A stretch of DNA of 64,000 nt, taken from assembly GCA_030620095.1 (NCBI GenBank), contig JAUTXW010000328.1, forward strand, positions 248,001-312,000, in the 5' to 3' direction. The translations under genes were made by a program, and so were the position numbers. Origin of the DNA: Kuschelorhynchus macadamiae. Its lineage: Eukaryota; Arthropoda; Insecta; Coleoptera; Curculionidae. This document shows positions 13,466-23,368 of the stretch, one piece after another. Every line of letters starts with the position of its first letter. The first letter of the stretch is position 1. Under the pieces are notes generated by a model. The model ran no database searches. It saw only the letters and a program-made list of their open reading frames with translations, and was not told the origin of the DNA.

Positions 13466-13500
13466 TAACTGACGTTTCGGTTGGGCTTCCTCACCGTCAT
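13466..13500 (-). repeat. Penelope-tail-type stem-loop motif
   Basis: On the minus strand the sequence reads TGAGGA, a short stem-loop, then GAAACGTC. This is the same arrangement as the motifs near 45226, 49919 and 50151. It resembles a hammerhead-like core but has an extra base before the stem. Confidence 0.35.
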
Positions 13501-13741
13501 AAGGTAGAAGTGCATACCAATGTACCTGTAAGAAAAACTAATCCTACTAATCAAAATACTTTAGGAATAAATATTAATTCTCCTTTCTCTGAGTTTACAG
13601 GTAACCCAGAGGCCATGGGAGGAACCAATCACCTTAATTATTCAGCTTATAAAGGCATTCCGCTTTTTACGAGCCATAATTCCAAAAAACAAACATTACA
13701 TTACTACGATTTTTTAAATTTTAAAAATAATAATTTCCTGT

Positions 13742-14470
13742 AACAACGCCTGAACTAGAAGAAGCTATACTTAATGCGTTCGAAGAAGATTCTTCAAATA
13801 GTACCTGGAAGATCGCACTGCAGCTTCAAGTCAGCCCAAAAATAGTTTGGAAAGTTTTAAAAAAAATGTACTGTCCCCATATCACATTCAGCGGGTTCAA
13901 GCTTTACTGCCTCGGGATTTTCATCCCAGATTAATGTTTCGTAGGTAGTTGCTTCATACGGTGGCACACAGTAACAATTTTTTACCAAACATTTTATTAA
14001 CAACCATTGTTGGGTGGACGAAAATCCCCACGTTATTAGAGAAAGTTATTTTCAGCAACAATTTTCGCTGATCGTATGGTTAGGAATTACTGATGACTAC
14101 CTCCTTGGCCCATTTTGTTTACCAGAAACATTAACAGGTGAATCCTTTACAGACTTTTTGCGAGAACATCTACCGAATTTGTTAGAAGACGTATCCGAAC
14201 ATGTAAGAGCGAATTTGTGGTTTATGCACGACGGGGCCCCAGCTCATTTTAGTGTCCTTGCTAACGTGCAGGAACTCAAAAATTGGCCAGCTCGTAGTCC
14301 TGATATGAATCCTCTAGATATTCATGGGGTCATCTAAAGGCTCTGGTTTATAAAACTGCTGTACTAGATGTAAACGACTTAAGAAATCGAATAATCGACA
14401 ATTGCAATGTCACAAGGAATACTCCAGGGATTTTTGAACGTGTCAGACAATCAATGACGTAGCGATTGCA
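13742..14470 (+). pseudogene. Tc1/mariner-like DDE transposase relic
   Basis: A helix-turn-helix-like N-terminal trace (TPELEEAILNAFEED.SS...A) starts just after the stop at 13741-13743. The main frame 14014-14337 has the GPFCLPETLTGESF block, the second catalytic aspartate in WFMHDGAPAHF and the third in WPARSPDMNPLD. After 14337 the frame is lost, but the C-terminal tail continues in another frame to about 14470 (DVNDLRNRI-like). The copy is separate from the others in this window: its spacing between the second and third aspartates is shorter because of a deletion. The first catalytic region is not cleanly readable. ACACCCTG near 14985 may be a degraded terminus. Confidence 0.7.
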
Positions 14471-15144
14471 ATCGTGTATTTTGTCAGATGGTAGTCATTT
14501 TGTTCATCTACTTTAAGGTCGAAATAGTATATTCTTTATTTTTCTGCAATTTATGTATAGTCATTAATACATAGTTTTTATTTTTTTTTCTCGAAAACAA
14601 GGCTAGATACGAACAAAACACAACAGACCAAAAAATTGTATTTTTAGTTACCTAAACTGAAAAAGCTATAAACACTGCAAAAAGAGCCAGTGGCGTACTT
14701 TTTTCTCAATAATAATGGTTGCGGTGCCCCTTGAGACGTCACTGGACTTAATAACTTCAATCTAGTTAGGGCTGAAATAGCGCCCTGGTACTAAAAATGA
14801 TACTGCCAAATTTCAACCAAATCGGCTAAGCGATATTTATGATGTTTACAAAAAACCGATTTTTTTTTTAAACTTTAACCCGTCTCTCAGAATCGAGACA
14901 ACTCCGGACACATGTTCATAGGAACTTTTTTTCTTAAAATGAGCTAAGTAATCACCTCCCGGAGTTACGTACCGTAGTTAGGAAACACCCTGAATATTAA
15001 TTTTAAACAAATGATATATGATGTTTGATATTTGGTCAAACCATTTTTTAAAATGTTAAATTTATTTTTCAAATATGTTCGATATCAACAGAAAAATAAT
15101 GACTTTACTTTATTTTGGAGATGGCTGCCTGTGACTAAAATGGT
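14471..15144. other. Non-coding flank between two transposon relics
   Basis: AT-rich. The ACACCCTG-type terminus near 14983-14992 and the regularly spaced degenerate text before it are consistent with the right end of the 13.7-14.5 kb element. The last 8 bases, AAAATGGT (15137-15144), are the left target duplication of the hAT element. Confidence 0.45.
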
Positions 15145-17664
15145 CAGGGACGTGCGGTGAAATTTTAAGAAAGGGAAGCAATTTTTAGAAACTTACCTAT
15201 TTGTAATGTAATTCGATTCTTCGATCATTTTTTGCAAATTCGTCAATGACGTCATCATAAAAACGTCGATGCTCCGACATATTTTGGAGAAGTTTATTTC
15301 CAATGGACAACAGCGATGTATGCGAAAGTCTCTCGTGCCCCGTTGAATTTCTTACGAAATTTTTTATACTTTTAAGTGTTGAAAAATCTCGTTCTACTGA
15401 TGAACTTGGGTCAGGTATTGCCAACTCCTTGTCTTTTAAAAATTGCATTAGTTCCTTAGCGTTATTTTTTGCGTTAATGTCATCAGCTTCGTGAATCACT
15501 TTTAGTTCAGATCGCAGTAACAGTCGGTGGAAGAACTGGCCATAATGAAGAAGAAAAGATTTAAACGCATCTTCTGGAAAAGTTTTTCCTTTAAATGCAT
15601 CAAAATTGCAGAGCTCGAGGAATCATTTAAACCGTTAAATCTATAGTTTATTTGTTGCTGAATTTGATCGATTACTTCATAAAATCATCTCCCACCTTGT
15701 CTGTTCGAAGACGCTTGGCTTGTGGTTCTACATTTAACGTCATCGTTTTCTCCCAAAATAGGTCAAAGTCATCTCTTTTTTGGCTTAACATGGACTTAAA
15801 ATCATCCACTTTTTTTAGGCAAAAAGCAATATCATTTGTTTTAGTTTGTAATATATTAAAGACATTGTCCGAGAATGGAAATATTTATAAAAATATCTTC
15901 AACAAATAATTAAAATTAAAATCTCGTTTCAAACAGTCCAAAAACCCCCTCGAACTATTTATTGCTTCTGAGTGCCACGTTTCATTATTTTCTATTATAT
16001 TCTCAAACAGTTCAATCAGTGATTCACGATTTTCGGATACTGTTAACACAAGTCTTCCATTATAGTTCCACCTAGTAGAAGCTGCTTTGGGCAATCCTTT
16101 GTGGACAATGGAGTCCAAAGCTTGTGTACGTTTTGTTGACTAGGAAAAAAAAAGTAGCCATGCCTCTTAAAGTAACGAAAAATACTTTACACTCTTTAAT
16201 GTGATTGATGGACTGGGATAAAACTAAATTTAATTTATGAGCAAAACAATGGACAAACACAGCACTTGGGAAAGTTTGTCGAACTTTAGCTTGCAGACCC
16301 CCTATTTGTCCTGCAATCACGGCACCTATAGCTTTGAGCCACTAATTTTTTCTCTCCATTAATTTCTTTAGTAACGTTATAAATTACGGTATATAATGCA
16401 TGTGCTGTACGATTTACGGACACATTCTTAAAACCTAAAAATCGCTCTTGAATACGTTCGTCTGTTTTAACGTAGACATTTGGCTAAAATTAGTGATATC
16501 AGTTGTTTCGTCCAAAACAATAGCAATGTATCGCGCCTCGCCAATCTTCTACTTAATTCTTTTTAGAATAATGGTGGCAACAGCGGAAATTAAATCATTC
16601 TGGATTCGATTCGACGTTCCGCGAAAAACGCTAGACTGCTCTAAATGGTTTTTTAAGCAATTATCATATTTAGCCATTAAACTAAGTAAATCTTGAAAAT
16701 TTCCTCTATTTGAAGAACCCCTTGTTTCGTCATGACCTCTAAATCTGTCCGAGAAAACAAACAACATCGATAAGTCTTCTTAGTATTTACCTATTTTTAT
16801 CGACTAGTTCATTGTGTTGCCAGTGACTAATTTCCAACTGTTTATTAAGGGCGTGTTCAATTCTGGTTTTGCCGAAGACTTTTTCTTTTATGACGGCCTG
16901 CAAATGTGCTTTGGACATAATGTGTCTTTTTACAGCTTTATGGAAATTGTTTAAATCGAAAAAACCAGTTTTATTAGCCTTTTAAATTGTTCGTATTGTT
17001 TTTCCGGATAAAAATGTCTAATACAGTTTTTCATTTTTGTGGTTAAATTTTTCATAGGCGGTTTTGCCTTTCCTTTGGAAATTATTTGAAGCTTATCAGC
17101 GAAGTTTAATGTTGAAAATCCCTTTATTATTAAGACACACACCACACATTTACACTCACTCTTCTTACTAAATTCTCCAACATTTTTAACGTTATTACCC
17201 ACAGCCGAAGTTGACGGTATTTGCATATTCACGTCCGTATTATTGTCTTCCATATCGCACCATGCACGACGCGACCTACGTATCACACAACACACGGATC
17301 GCCGTTCAAACAAAGAACCTACTCCAACGATAGCTTCCGCCCCCACTTAAAACCCGCGACTGAAAAAAAACAGCCGGTGGAAAATTCAATAATTTCTGGC
17401 TCGATTTACAGGAAATCAAGCATACAGGACTTGGCTGCAGAGAAGCTAGCGGCCCGCATAGGTTCAATTCCGTTTTCTACTGTCGCTAGGTCGAAGTCAA
17501 GGTCGCATTTATTATGGGCTTTATAATTAAGATAATATTTTAAGATTTTTAATGTAAACTAAATTAATTATTTCCTATTCCACAAATTAAATTTTAGAAG
17601 ATGTTTCGTAATATTTTTTTGGGGAAGCACTGCTTCCCTTGCTTTCATGGACTGCACGCCCCTG
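15145..17664 (-). mobile_element. hAT transposon, inactive, 2,520 bp, 8-bp target duplication
   Basis: Termini are CAGGGACGTGC on the left and, reverse-complemented, CAGGGGCGTGC on the right, continuing into imperfect TIRs with an AAGGGAAGCA block. Flanking 8-mers AAAATGGT (15137-15144) and AAAATGGC (17665-17672) match at 7 of 8 positions, as expected for an old hAT insertion. The interior encodes a broken hAT transposase on the minus strand. Confidence 0.85.
15197..17346 (-). pseudogene. hAT transposase (DUF4371/ZMYM-like type), multiply frameshifted
   Basis: Reading right to left, pieces in several frames line up in the order of a hAT transposase. The N-terminal segment is at 17346-16951, with a CKCVVC pair. 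A HDE..GSSNRGNF-type block with GTSNRIQNDLI is at 16767-16549. GQIGGLQAKVR and VHCFAHKLNLVLS are at 16320-16072, followed by STRWNYNGR at 16118-15885. The C-terminal hAT dimerisation block (SSSVERDFSTLKSIKNFVR, then RLSHTSLLSIGN) is at 15499-15197. At least four frame changes separate them, so it cannot make a full protein. Family placement rests on these ordered motifs. Confidence 0.8.
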
Positions 17665-17672
17665 AAAATGGC

Positions 17673-18084
17673 ACTGTACTGGAGGGTATTTTATCCTAAC
17701 TTTACGAGTATTAATTTTTCATGTTGCATCTAAAAACATAGATGTGCTTAGTGCTTTTAATATATTCCTATTAAACAACCATCCCGTGCCACGTCACTTT
17801 CCCGAAATTTATGTTCCCATATACGGCGGGCCCTAGAAAGACCTTCGGAACCGACAGCGTAATGCTCCAAAAGTTATGCTCAGAGTACATTTATTAAATT
17901 ACTTAGTAAAGTTCCGTGTGGCAGCCAAAAGATGCGACTAGACTGTATTTATGGACTCGAAATTCCTCTCCGCAAAGTTATGGTTTTCACGTAAGCAATT
18001 TTTTTTCTTTTTTCGCAACCTGCTTGTAAACGTTTTATTATTCTATAAGTAATGAATGTTACGATGTTGTAACGTCAGACTTGG
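17673..18084. other. Non-coding interval
   Basis: No gene or repeat recognised apart from the (CA)n/(TA)n tract that follows. Confidence 0.5.

Positions 18085-18165
<81 letters not shown>
18085..18165. repeat. Compound microsatellite (CA)n(TA)n
   Basis: About 8 CA units followed by about 32 TA units. It abuts the outer end of the large inverted repeat starting at ~18165. Confidence 0.95.
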
Positions 18166-18167
<2 letters not shown>

Positions 18168-18456
18168 CAGGTATTTTTTTCTCGAAAACATGCTCGAACC
18201 CGTCGATTTTTAATTTTAATTGCCGCTTTTTTTTATTATAATTTCATGTATACAGGGTAACCCGAATGAAAGAATGTCCCATTTTTTATTTTATTTTCGG
18301 ATTATCTACATATGTCTAAATTAAGTTGCATACAAAAATCGATTTAAAAAAACAAAGGATTAACTTTAAATAATAAGATGACAAAATTATGTAATATTAT
18401 TTTGAAAATTGTTAAAATTGATCATCAGCAACATCCTGACAATATCCTAGGCGATC

Positions 18457-19484
18457 CTAAACTTCTTGCAAAACATTGTGCACTACTTGAGCTTCTATCA
18501 ATCTAATTTCCTGTCTTATTCGGTTTTTAAGGTCATCAATATTGTTGGGTCTGTTAATATATACTGTAGATTTTAGGTAACCCCACAGATAATAATCTAA
18601 CGGGGTCAAACCAGGGAATCTGGCAAGCCATTCTATCGGACCCCGTCTTCCAACCCACCTACCAGGGAAAAGAGTATCTAAATATTCACGAACCGGGTGA
18701 GTATAATGGGCTGTTGCTCCATCTTGTTGATACCATAAAGTATCGTTGGGAATATGGGGATCTACTGGATTTGGATACAATACAGCAAGCGCAGGTATCT
18801 AATCGAAAGATAAAAATTCTAGATAACTTTCTCCAGTTAAAGTCTCTTCAAAGAAGAAGGGACCCAAAATTCTGTTTCCAATAATCCCAGCCCATACATT
18901 TACTTTTTGGGGGCATTGTATGTGGCAATTCATTGTGCAGTGCGGGTTTTCTGTAGCCCAATATCGACAATTTTGTCTATTCCCACTTCCGTTTAGGCAA
19001 AACGTTGCCTCGTCCGAAAACAAAATTCTTCGTGAAAATTGAGGGTCATTGACACATCTCTCCATCATTATGCCACAAAATTGCATTCTCCTATCCGGGT
19101 CGTCCTCATTAAGTTCGTGAACTAAGTGAACTTTATAAGGATGCTATTTACTTTTATTTAAATATTTTGGTACAGATCCTTTACTAATATTGTTTTCGGT
19201 AGCAATAGAGCGAATAGCTTTGTGGCTGTCCTTTCAACTGATAGTAACACATTTAATTGCGCATCTTTTGAGACACTGGGCCGGTCATTTTCATAATTAT
19301 CTCTCACATGCCCAAAATTCCTAGTTTTTTTTTCAATTTTACTTACAATTGATTGAGATATAGGCGCTCTGCTTGGGTATTTATTGTTAAACATTTCAGA
19401 AACTTCGTTTTGGGTACGTTTTATATCTCCATAGCCAATCATCATTAATATTTCTATGCGTCCTCTTTCACTTAATCGTACCAT
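18457..19484 (-). pseudogene. Tc1/mariner-like (DUF4817-type) transposase, broken
   Basis: Three frames (19484-19158, 19086-18799, 18780-18457) give the full order. First comes an N-terminal helix-turn-helix (MVRLSERGRIEIL..IGYGD..RTQNEV). The first catalytic aspartate follows in ILFSDEATF, then WAGIIGNRILGPFFFEETLTG, then the second aspartate in WYQQDGATAHYT, and finally LDYYLWGYLKS. The third aspartate position reads RFPG instead of RSPD, so it is lost, while the partial inverted copy at 19985-20180 keeps RSPD. Two frame disruptions (near 19150-19090 and 18790) also break the gene. No intron separates GIIGN from RILGP here, unlike the copy at 57-59 kb. Confidence 0.8.
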
Positions 19485-19984
19485 TTCACATTTTAATAAA
19501 ATTACTTTTAATGGAATAAATGTTTATTTTTGTCAGTGAATCGACGTCAAACTTAGGTAAAATATGTAACTGGTAACAATATTACTAATGTTAACGCTTT
19601 CAGTAGGTTGGAGTTTGTTTAATTCCTAATATGAACTGAGTTCGTATATGAGGGGTGGTAAATTTTGAAACTTTTAGATAAAAAAATATTTAGGAAAGCC
19701 CCAAAAAAAAACGTTGGTCAGACTCTTGAAACACGTGCAACAAGCAAAGCATAGCAGGGGAAATTGGTGCAACTGGAACTTTTTATTTCTTCATATTACT
19801 ATTTCGCAATTAAAGAAACATTAAATTACTTTTTATTAATTTTTAATTACGTATTCTTAGGATTTTGTTTAGAAAACAACTATTTTTGCGCGCAGTTCAT
19901 ATTAAGAATTAAACAAACTCAAATCTACTGATGTGTTAACATTAATACCATTGTTACCTGTTACATATTTTACGTTGGTGAATA

Positions 19985-20180
19985 TTTAGATACTGTTTTC
20001 CCTGGTAGGTGGATTGGTAGACGGGGTCCGATAGAATGTCCTGCCAGATCCCCTGATTTGACCCTATTAGATTATTATCTGTGGGGTTACCTAAAATCTA
20101 CAGTTTATGTTAACAGAATAAGACAGGAAATTAGATTGATAGAAACTCAAGTAGTGCACAATTTATTGCAATTTCAACAA
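19985..20180 (+). pseudogene. Partial inverted copy of the same transposase C-terminus
   Basis: Plus-strand coding similarity to the minus-strand copy at 18457-18680: FPGRW.GRRGPIE, then PARSPDLTLLDYYLWGYLKSTVY. A small in-frame deletion removes the segment between the VYVNR and RIRQEIRLIE blocks. The third catalytic aspartate is present here. Confidence 0.75.
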
Positions 20181-20410
20181 TTTTTTATTTATTATTATAT
20201 AATTTTGTCATCTAGACATTTATTATTTAAAGTTAAGCCTTTTCTAAATAAAATTGATTTATTATACAACTTAATTTAGATATATGTAGATTACGATACA
20301 TAAAATGTGAACAAAATTTTCCGTAGAATCTGAAAATAAAATAAAAAATGGGATATTCCCTCTAAAAAAATTAAGTTTACTGTCATAACTTGCTTTTGGA
20401 TCACCCTGTA

Positions 20411-21419
20411 TGCATGAAATTATAATAAAAAAATGGCAATTAAAATAAACAATCGACTGGTCCGAGCGTTTTTTCGAGAAAAAAGTACTTGATTTTTAAA
20501 CGAATTTATTCCAACCTTTTCGTCCTCACTGTATACATATCAAAAGTAGGAAAATATATATATTTGCTCTAATAATAGTGAAATAAGGTTCCGTTCGGTC
20601 CTGTAACTTTAAGAAATCCCTCGTTTTCTAAAACAGAAATCTTAGCAAGAAGTAACAGATTGCCCATTTAAACCTGGTTTAACCCAAATTGACTGTTGGC
20701 AGCTAAGTGCATTTTGCAATAGAAACTAATATGGTGGGTGTTTCTGCAGTCACTAAGTACAAATTATACTTCTAATATTTCTGGAAAAAATTTGTTATTT
20801 CAAATGATTTTAGCTCGAAAAGATATGGAATTGTGTGTTGTTAAGTGGTAGTGGTGCAGGATCGTACCAAAAATAGTAAACTATAAATAAAAAAAAAAAA
20901 CAGCAAAACATTTTGACTTAAAAGAGTAAATTGTAATAAGGATTTTTGGAGGGAGTTTGTTGAGGTTGCCCAAAGAGCATTTTACTTCAGGGTCGAGGTA
21001 TTTTCAAAATTACACTGAATTTTACTACATACATATATCACCGTCTATATACATCTATTAGTTGTTAATAACTTTTTATAATTCCTATAAAATGGACATT
21101 TATTTACTTATTTTTTAGTTTTTAATTAATTTAATAGTGTTATTATTATTATTATTATTATTCATTTCGCAACTTTATTTACATAGTCCGTAAAGAATAA
21201 ATTATATCCTTTATTATTTTCTTCCATATAAAGAAGGTTTTATGTCAGAAAATGGAATTTTACCGAACATTTAAACATTTTATTAAGCCGCCATATTGCT
21301 TTGCCTAACAGGATTCGCCCTAAAAATTACCAATCTATCCCTGTTTAACACATGATGTTTGTGCTACATTAGAAGTTAATTGGATAAGTAGTTTTTTGGT
21401 ACAGAATTTTTAAATATTT
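20411..21419. other. Non-coding interval with dispersed repeats
   Basis: ~20560-20680 is the inverted counterpart of 4815-4920. A short (TTA)n tract lies near 21137-21162. From ~21265 to 21425 the sequence is one half of a copy of the modular repeat found intact at 50450-50990 (CCGCCAT, TTGGATAAGTAGTTTTT, AAATATTTCATTAG blocks); the other half follows the Polinton at 39756. Confidence 0.6.
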
Positions 21420-21425
21420 CATTAG
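21420..21425. repeat. Polinton target site duplication, left (CATTAG)
   Basis: Identical to 39756-39761. Six base pairs is the duplication length known for Polintons/Mavericks. Confidence 0.9.
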
Positions 21426-21618
21426 AGTAGTTATAATAGGGGAGCGCCTCCTCCTCCTCCTCTTCCTCTCTCTCATGTCCCTCATTCTTAACTTCCTCCC
21501 CTTTTATTCTCATTCGCATCATATTTTTAATTTTTTCTCTTTGTTCTCCCCCATTTGATTTTGCATTCTTAAGTCTTATAAATAGGTGCATCATGATAAT
21601 TTTAGTATGCCGAGGCAC
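21426..21618. repeat. Polinton left terminal inverted repeat (~193 bp)
   Basis: Reverse-complementary to 39563-39755. By eye about four mismatches occur over the outer ~180 bp, with more in the innermost 15. It contains a (CCT)n run. The open frame through it is a by-product of the purine-rich strand, not a gene. Confidence 0.9.
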
Positions 21619-21721
21619 ATTTACTAAGCTGTGCTCGAGTTGCGTAAAAAGTTATTTTTGAATTTTTCCAACAATTTTGTATAAAACAAAATGAAAAAAT
21701 GTGTCAAGTAATAAGTGAATT

Positions 21722-22111
21722 ATGTGTAATCGCGAAAAATTAACTACAACTATCAGACAGTTAAAAGTTAAATATCTCAATTTCTTTGAAGTGATTTCGA
21801 AAGATGAATACACCAAGCTGTTTTATCCACTGAAACGAGATTATTTGGAAGCAATTGACTGTTGTGATGATTATTTAGAAGGAATTATAAGCCTTACTAC
21901 GTTTTTCAATACATTTGGGAAATCATATTTTGTAGGAGAATTAAGCCACCTAATAGAATTTATAGGAGAAGATTGCCAATTTATACCTGCTATTATTGCA
22001 ACCCAAAAGAGGTTTCAATTATACGAAGATAAAAAACAGGTATTATCAAGGAAAGTTAATCCTATTCGCAAGAGACGTCCCCCTACATATTTAAAATATT
22101 ATGTTAAATAA
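21722..22111 (+). CDS. Small helical protein A (first of three tandem paralogs)
   Basis: 129 residues, ATG start, first gene inside the left TIR. I do not recognise its family. It shares a C-terminal core with the next two genes: an alanine four to five residues before a Cys-Cys or Phe-Cys pair, then (D/N)-x-Y-(L/I), and after ~20 residues a (Y/F)-x-x-x-(L/I) helix. Here it reads AIDCCDDYLEG, then KSYFVGELSHLIEFI (about residues 47-84). It alone has a basic tail (KVNPIRKRRPP, about residues 111-121) that could be a nuclear signal or nucleic-acid contact. No signal peptide or membrane segment is seen. The stop is five bases before the next ATG, suggesting shared transcription. Predicted all-alpha; function unknown. 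Confidence 0.75.
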   Translation: MCNREKLTTTIRQLKVKYLNFFEVISKDEYTKLFYPLKRDYLEAIDCCDDYLEGIISLTTFFNTFGKSYFVGELSHLIEFIGEDCQFIPAIIATQKRFQLYEDKKQVLSRKVNPIRKRRPPTYLKYYVK

Positions 22112-22116
22112 ATGAA

Positions 22117-22407
22117 ATGGCTGAGTTGCTGATTGCAGTTAAATTATTAGAGGAGAAATTTAGTAATCTTTCAAAAACCTATTTCTCATATTGTATGGCA
22201 AGTGGTCCGGAGTGGATAGACTTTCATTGTAATCAATCTGCGGAATTCGTAAAGGCTGCCCTCTGTTGCAACAAATACATTGAAACATTAAATTTTTTTC
22301 AACTTATTCAAGATCTAAAAGATATTGGCTTTGGTTACTATTTAAAAGACTTGAAGCAATTTATTGACGAGGATACTATTCTTCAAGAAATTGAAAAGGA
22401 AGAATAA
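22117..22407 (+). CDS. Small helical protein B (second tandem paralog)
   Basis: 96 residues, acidic, starts five bases after the stop of gene A. An N-terminal amphipathic segment (LLIAVKLLEEKFSNL) is followed by the shared core AALCCNKYIE and FGYYLKDLKQFID, aligned with AIDCCDDYLE and SYFVGELSHLIEF of gene A. It ends in an acidic tail (LQEIEKEE). Its charge pattern is opposite to the basic tail of gene A. No catalytic motif is visible. I cannot name a family; a small protein-interaction domain is the simplest reading. Confidence that it is a real gene comes from the paralogy and tight packing. Confidence 0.75.
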   Translation: MAELLIAVKLLEEKFSNLSKTYFSYCMASGPEWIDFHCNQSAEFVKAALCCNKYIETLNFFQLIQDLKDIGFGYYLKDLKQFIDEDTILQEIEKEE

Positions 22408-22424
22408 ATTTAATAATATTTACA

Positions 22425-22700
22425 ATGGAGCAAATGGTTACTGAAATGTATGAAGAGTTTATTATATCTGCTGCATACTTCCAATATTTATCAATTGTAG
22501 GCGAAGAAGACGCAGAAGCACAAGATTTGTCAGCATATGTTAATAATATAGCTCGAATGGAACAATGTAAATTAGCCGCTAAATTTTGTAATGATTATTT
22601 AAAATATAAAAATGAGTATGAACTTTTAAATGAATTTAGAAAATTAGATTTAAGGTATCATATTAATTGTATTCAATCATGGTTGGTTAATGCAAAATAA
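22425..22700 (+). CDS. Small helical protein C (third tandem paralog)
   Basis: 91 residues, ATG start 17 bases after gene B. The shared core is AAKFCNDYLK followed by LLNEFRKLDLRYHINCIQSWLV. The N-terminal part (MYEEFIISAAYFQYLSIV) parallels the N-terminal helices of A and B. Acidic residues cluster in the middle (GEEDAEAQD). The gene is the last of the plus-strand left cluster; a possible polyadenylation signal AATAAA overlaps its stop region (near 22696). The next gene is convergent. Family unknown. Confidence 0.75.
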   Translation: MEQMVTEMYEEFIISAAYFQYLSIVGEEDAEAQDLSAYVNNIARMEQCKLAAKFCNDYLKYKNEYELLNEFRKLDLRYHINCIQSWLVNAK

Positions 22701-22841
22701 AAAGGTAATTAAGTTTTTTTATATTTTTATTCATTCATAAAACAATTGTCATATAAAAATAACACATTTGTCAAAGCACACATACAAGGTGATTTTGAAT
22801 GATAGAAGCATTTTGGTTCCATTAGCTTTAGCGCTGGTTGT

Positions 22842-23177
22842 TCAATCTATTTCAATCACAGGCTTTTTAGAATATTTCTGTATAAAATCCTTTTTTTCGC
22901 TTCCTTTTACAAAAACAAAATCTGCTTTCTTCGTAAGCGTTTCAATTATTTTTGGGAAATGATGTAATGGAGTAAATCCATTATTCCAATGTATACAATG
23001 ATAATTTTTCGTTAACCATACCGCCTGCTTGTGACAATCAGGTGAAAGAAACTCCATTGGAAAAGGCTTTTTAAAAATGTAATGAGTCATTTCATAACCA
23101 TCAAAAGCTGCAAGCTCTTTCGGTATAAATTTATTTTTTTCATCCTTGAATCCTTGAATATCTATAACCAATCTCAT
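22842..23177 (-). CDS. Putative RNase H-fold-like protein
   Basis: 111 residues, ATG at 23177 overlapping the stop of the small upstream gene (ATGA). It starts with a beta-strand carrying Asp and Gln (MRLVIDIQGFK), then FIPKELAAFDG, a WNNGFTPLHHF block and a closing FVKGSEKKDFI segment. This order looks like a short protein recurrent in insect mobile DNA that I would place tentatively in the RNase H-like/exonuclease-like group. Some potential acidic metal ligands (D6, E22) are present, but no complete catalytic set is proven. It ends the left-hand structural block and faces the three small paralogs tail to tail. Function is inferred; the family assignment is uncertain. Confidence 0.6.
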   Translation of the reverse strand: MRLVIDIQGFKDEKNKFIPKELAAFDGYEMTHYIFKKPFPMEFLSPDCHKQAVWLTKNYHCIHWNNGFTPLHHFPKIIETLTKKADFVFVKGSEKKDFIQKYSKKPVIEID

Positions 23178-23299
23178 ATTTTCAAAGCAGCAAATTTTTT
23201 AATGAGACTTTTTTTACTTGAATAATTTGCAATTTCTTCTTTCAGTTGATTAATTTTAAAAATAAATTTTTCAATTTGTAGTTGTAGTTTTGATGTCAT
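23174..23299 (-). CDS. Very small coiled-coil protein (41 residues)
   Basis: ATG at 23299, stop TGA at 23176-23174 overlapping the ATG of the downstream gene by ATGA. The sequence is Lys/Leu/Ile-rich with heptad-like spacing (LQLQIEKFIFKINQLKEEI), so one amphipathic helix or short coiled coil. No family is recognised. The overlap with the next start and its position between capsid and RNase H-like gene suggest a real small gene, but at this size chance cannot be excluded. Confidence 0.45.
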   Translation of the reverse strand: MTSKLQLQIEKFIFKINQLKEEIANYSSKKSLIKKFAALKI

Positions 23300-23368
23300 G
23301 ACTAAAACTAAAAGCTTTTGAAAATTTCTTTAAATTAAATCGAAATATGAAAATAGTGGGGATAAAGT

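Larger units (their letters stand above)
18253..20408. mobile_element. Mariner-like element (inverted-duplicated copy), TA-flanked
   Basis: Left end TA/CAGGGTAACC at 18251-18262 and right end GGATCACCCTG/TA at 20399-20410. The left part carries a nearly full transposase on the minus strand; the right part carries a deleted C-terminal copy on the plus strand. The ~255 bp centre (19640-19895) is unique. Confidence 0.65.
18165..20505. repeat. Large imperfect palindrome (inverted duplication) around a mariner-like element
   Basis: Left arm ~18165-18680 plus ~19530-19640 and right arm ~19895-20505 are reverse complements in matching order. From outside in they hold ~90 bp of flank, the TACAGGGT terminus, the non-coding tail, the transposase C-terminal coding region and the 5' leader region. 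The right arm lacks most of the coding sequence. The inverted similarity continues ~90 bp beyond the CAGGGT terminus on both sides (blocks TTTTTTCTCGAAAA and TTATTATAATTTCATG). Confidence 0.8.

Noticed and set aside
18056..18241. Plus-strand open frame through the (TA)n tract
   Set aside because: A repeat-encoded Tyr-Ile string, not a gene.
21426..21618. 80-codon open frame in the left TIR (and a 60-codon mate in the right TIR) as a gene
   Set aside because: It is produced by the purine/pyrimidine-biased (CCT)n strand of the inverted repeat; it crosses the element boundary and has no start context or family.
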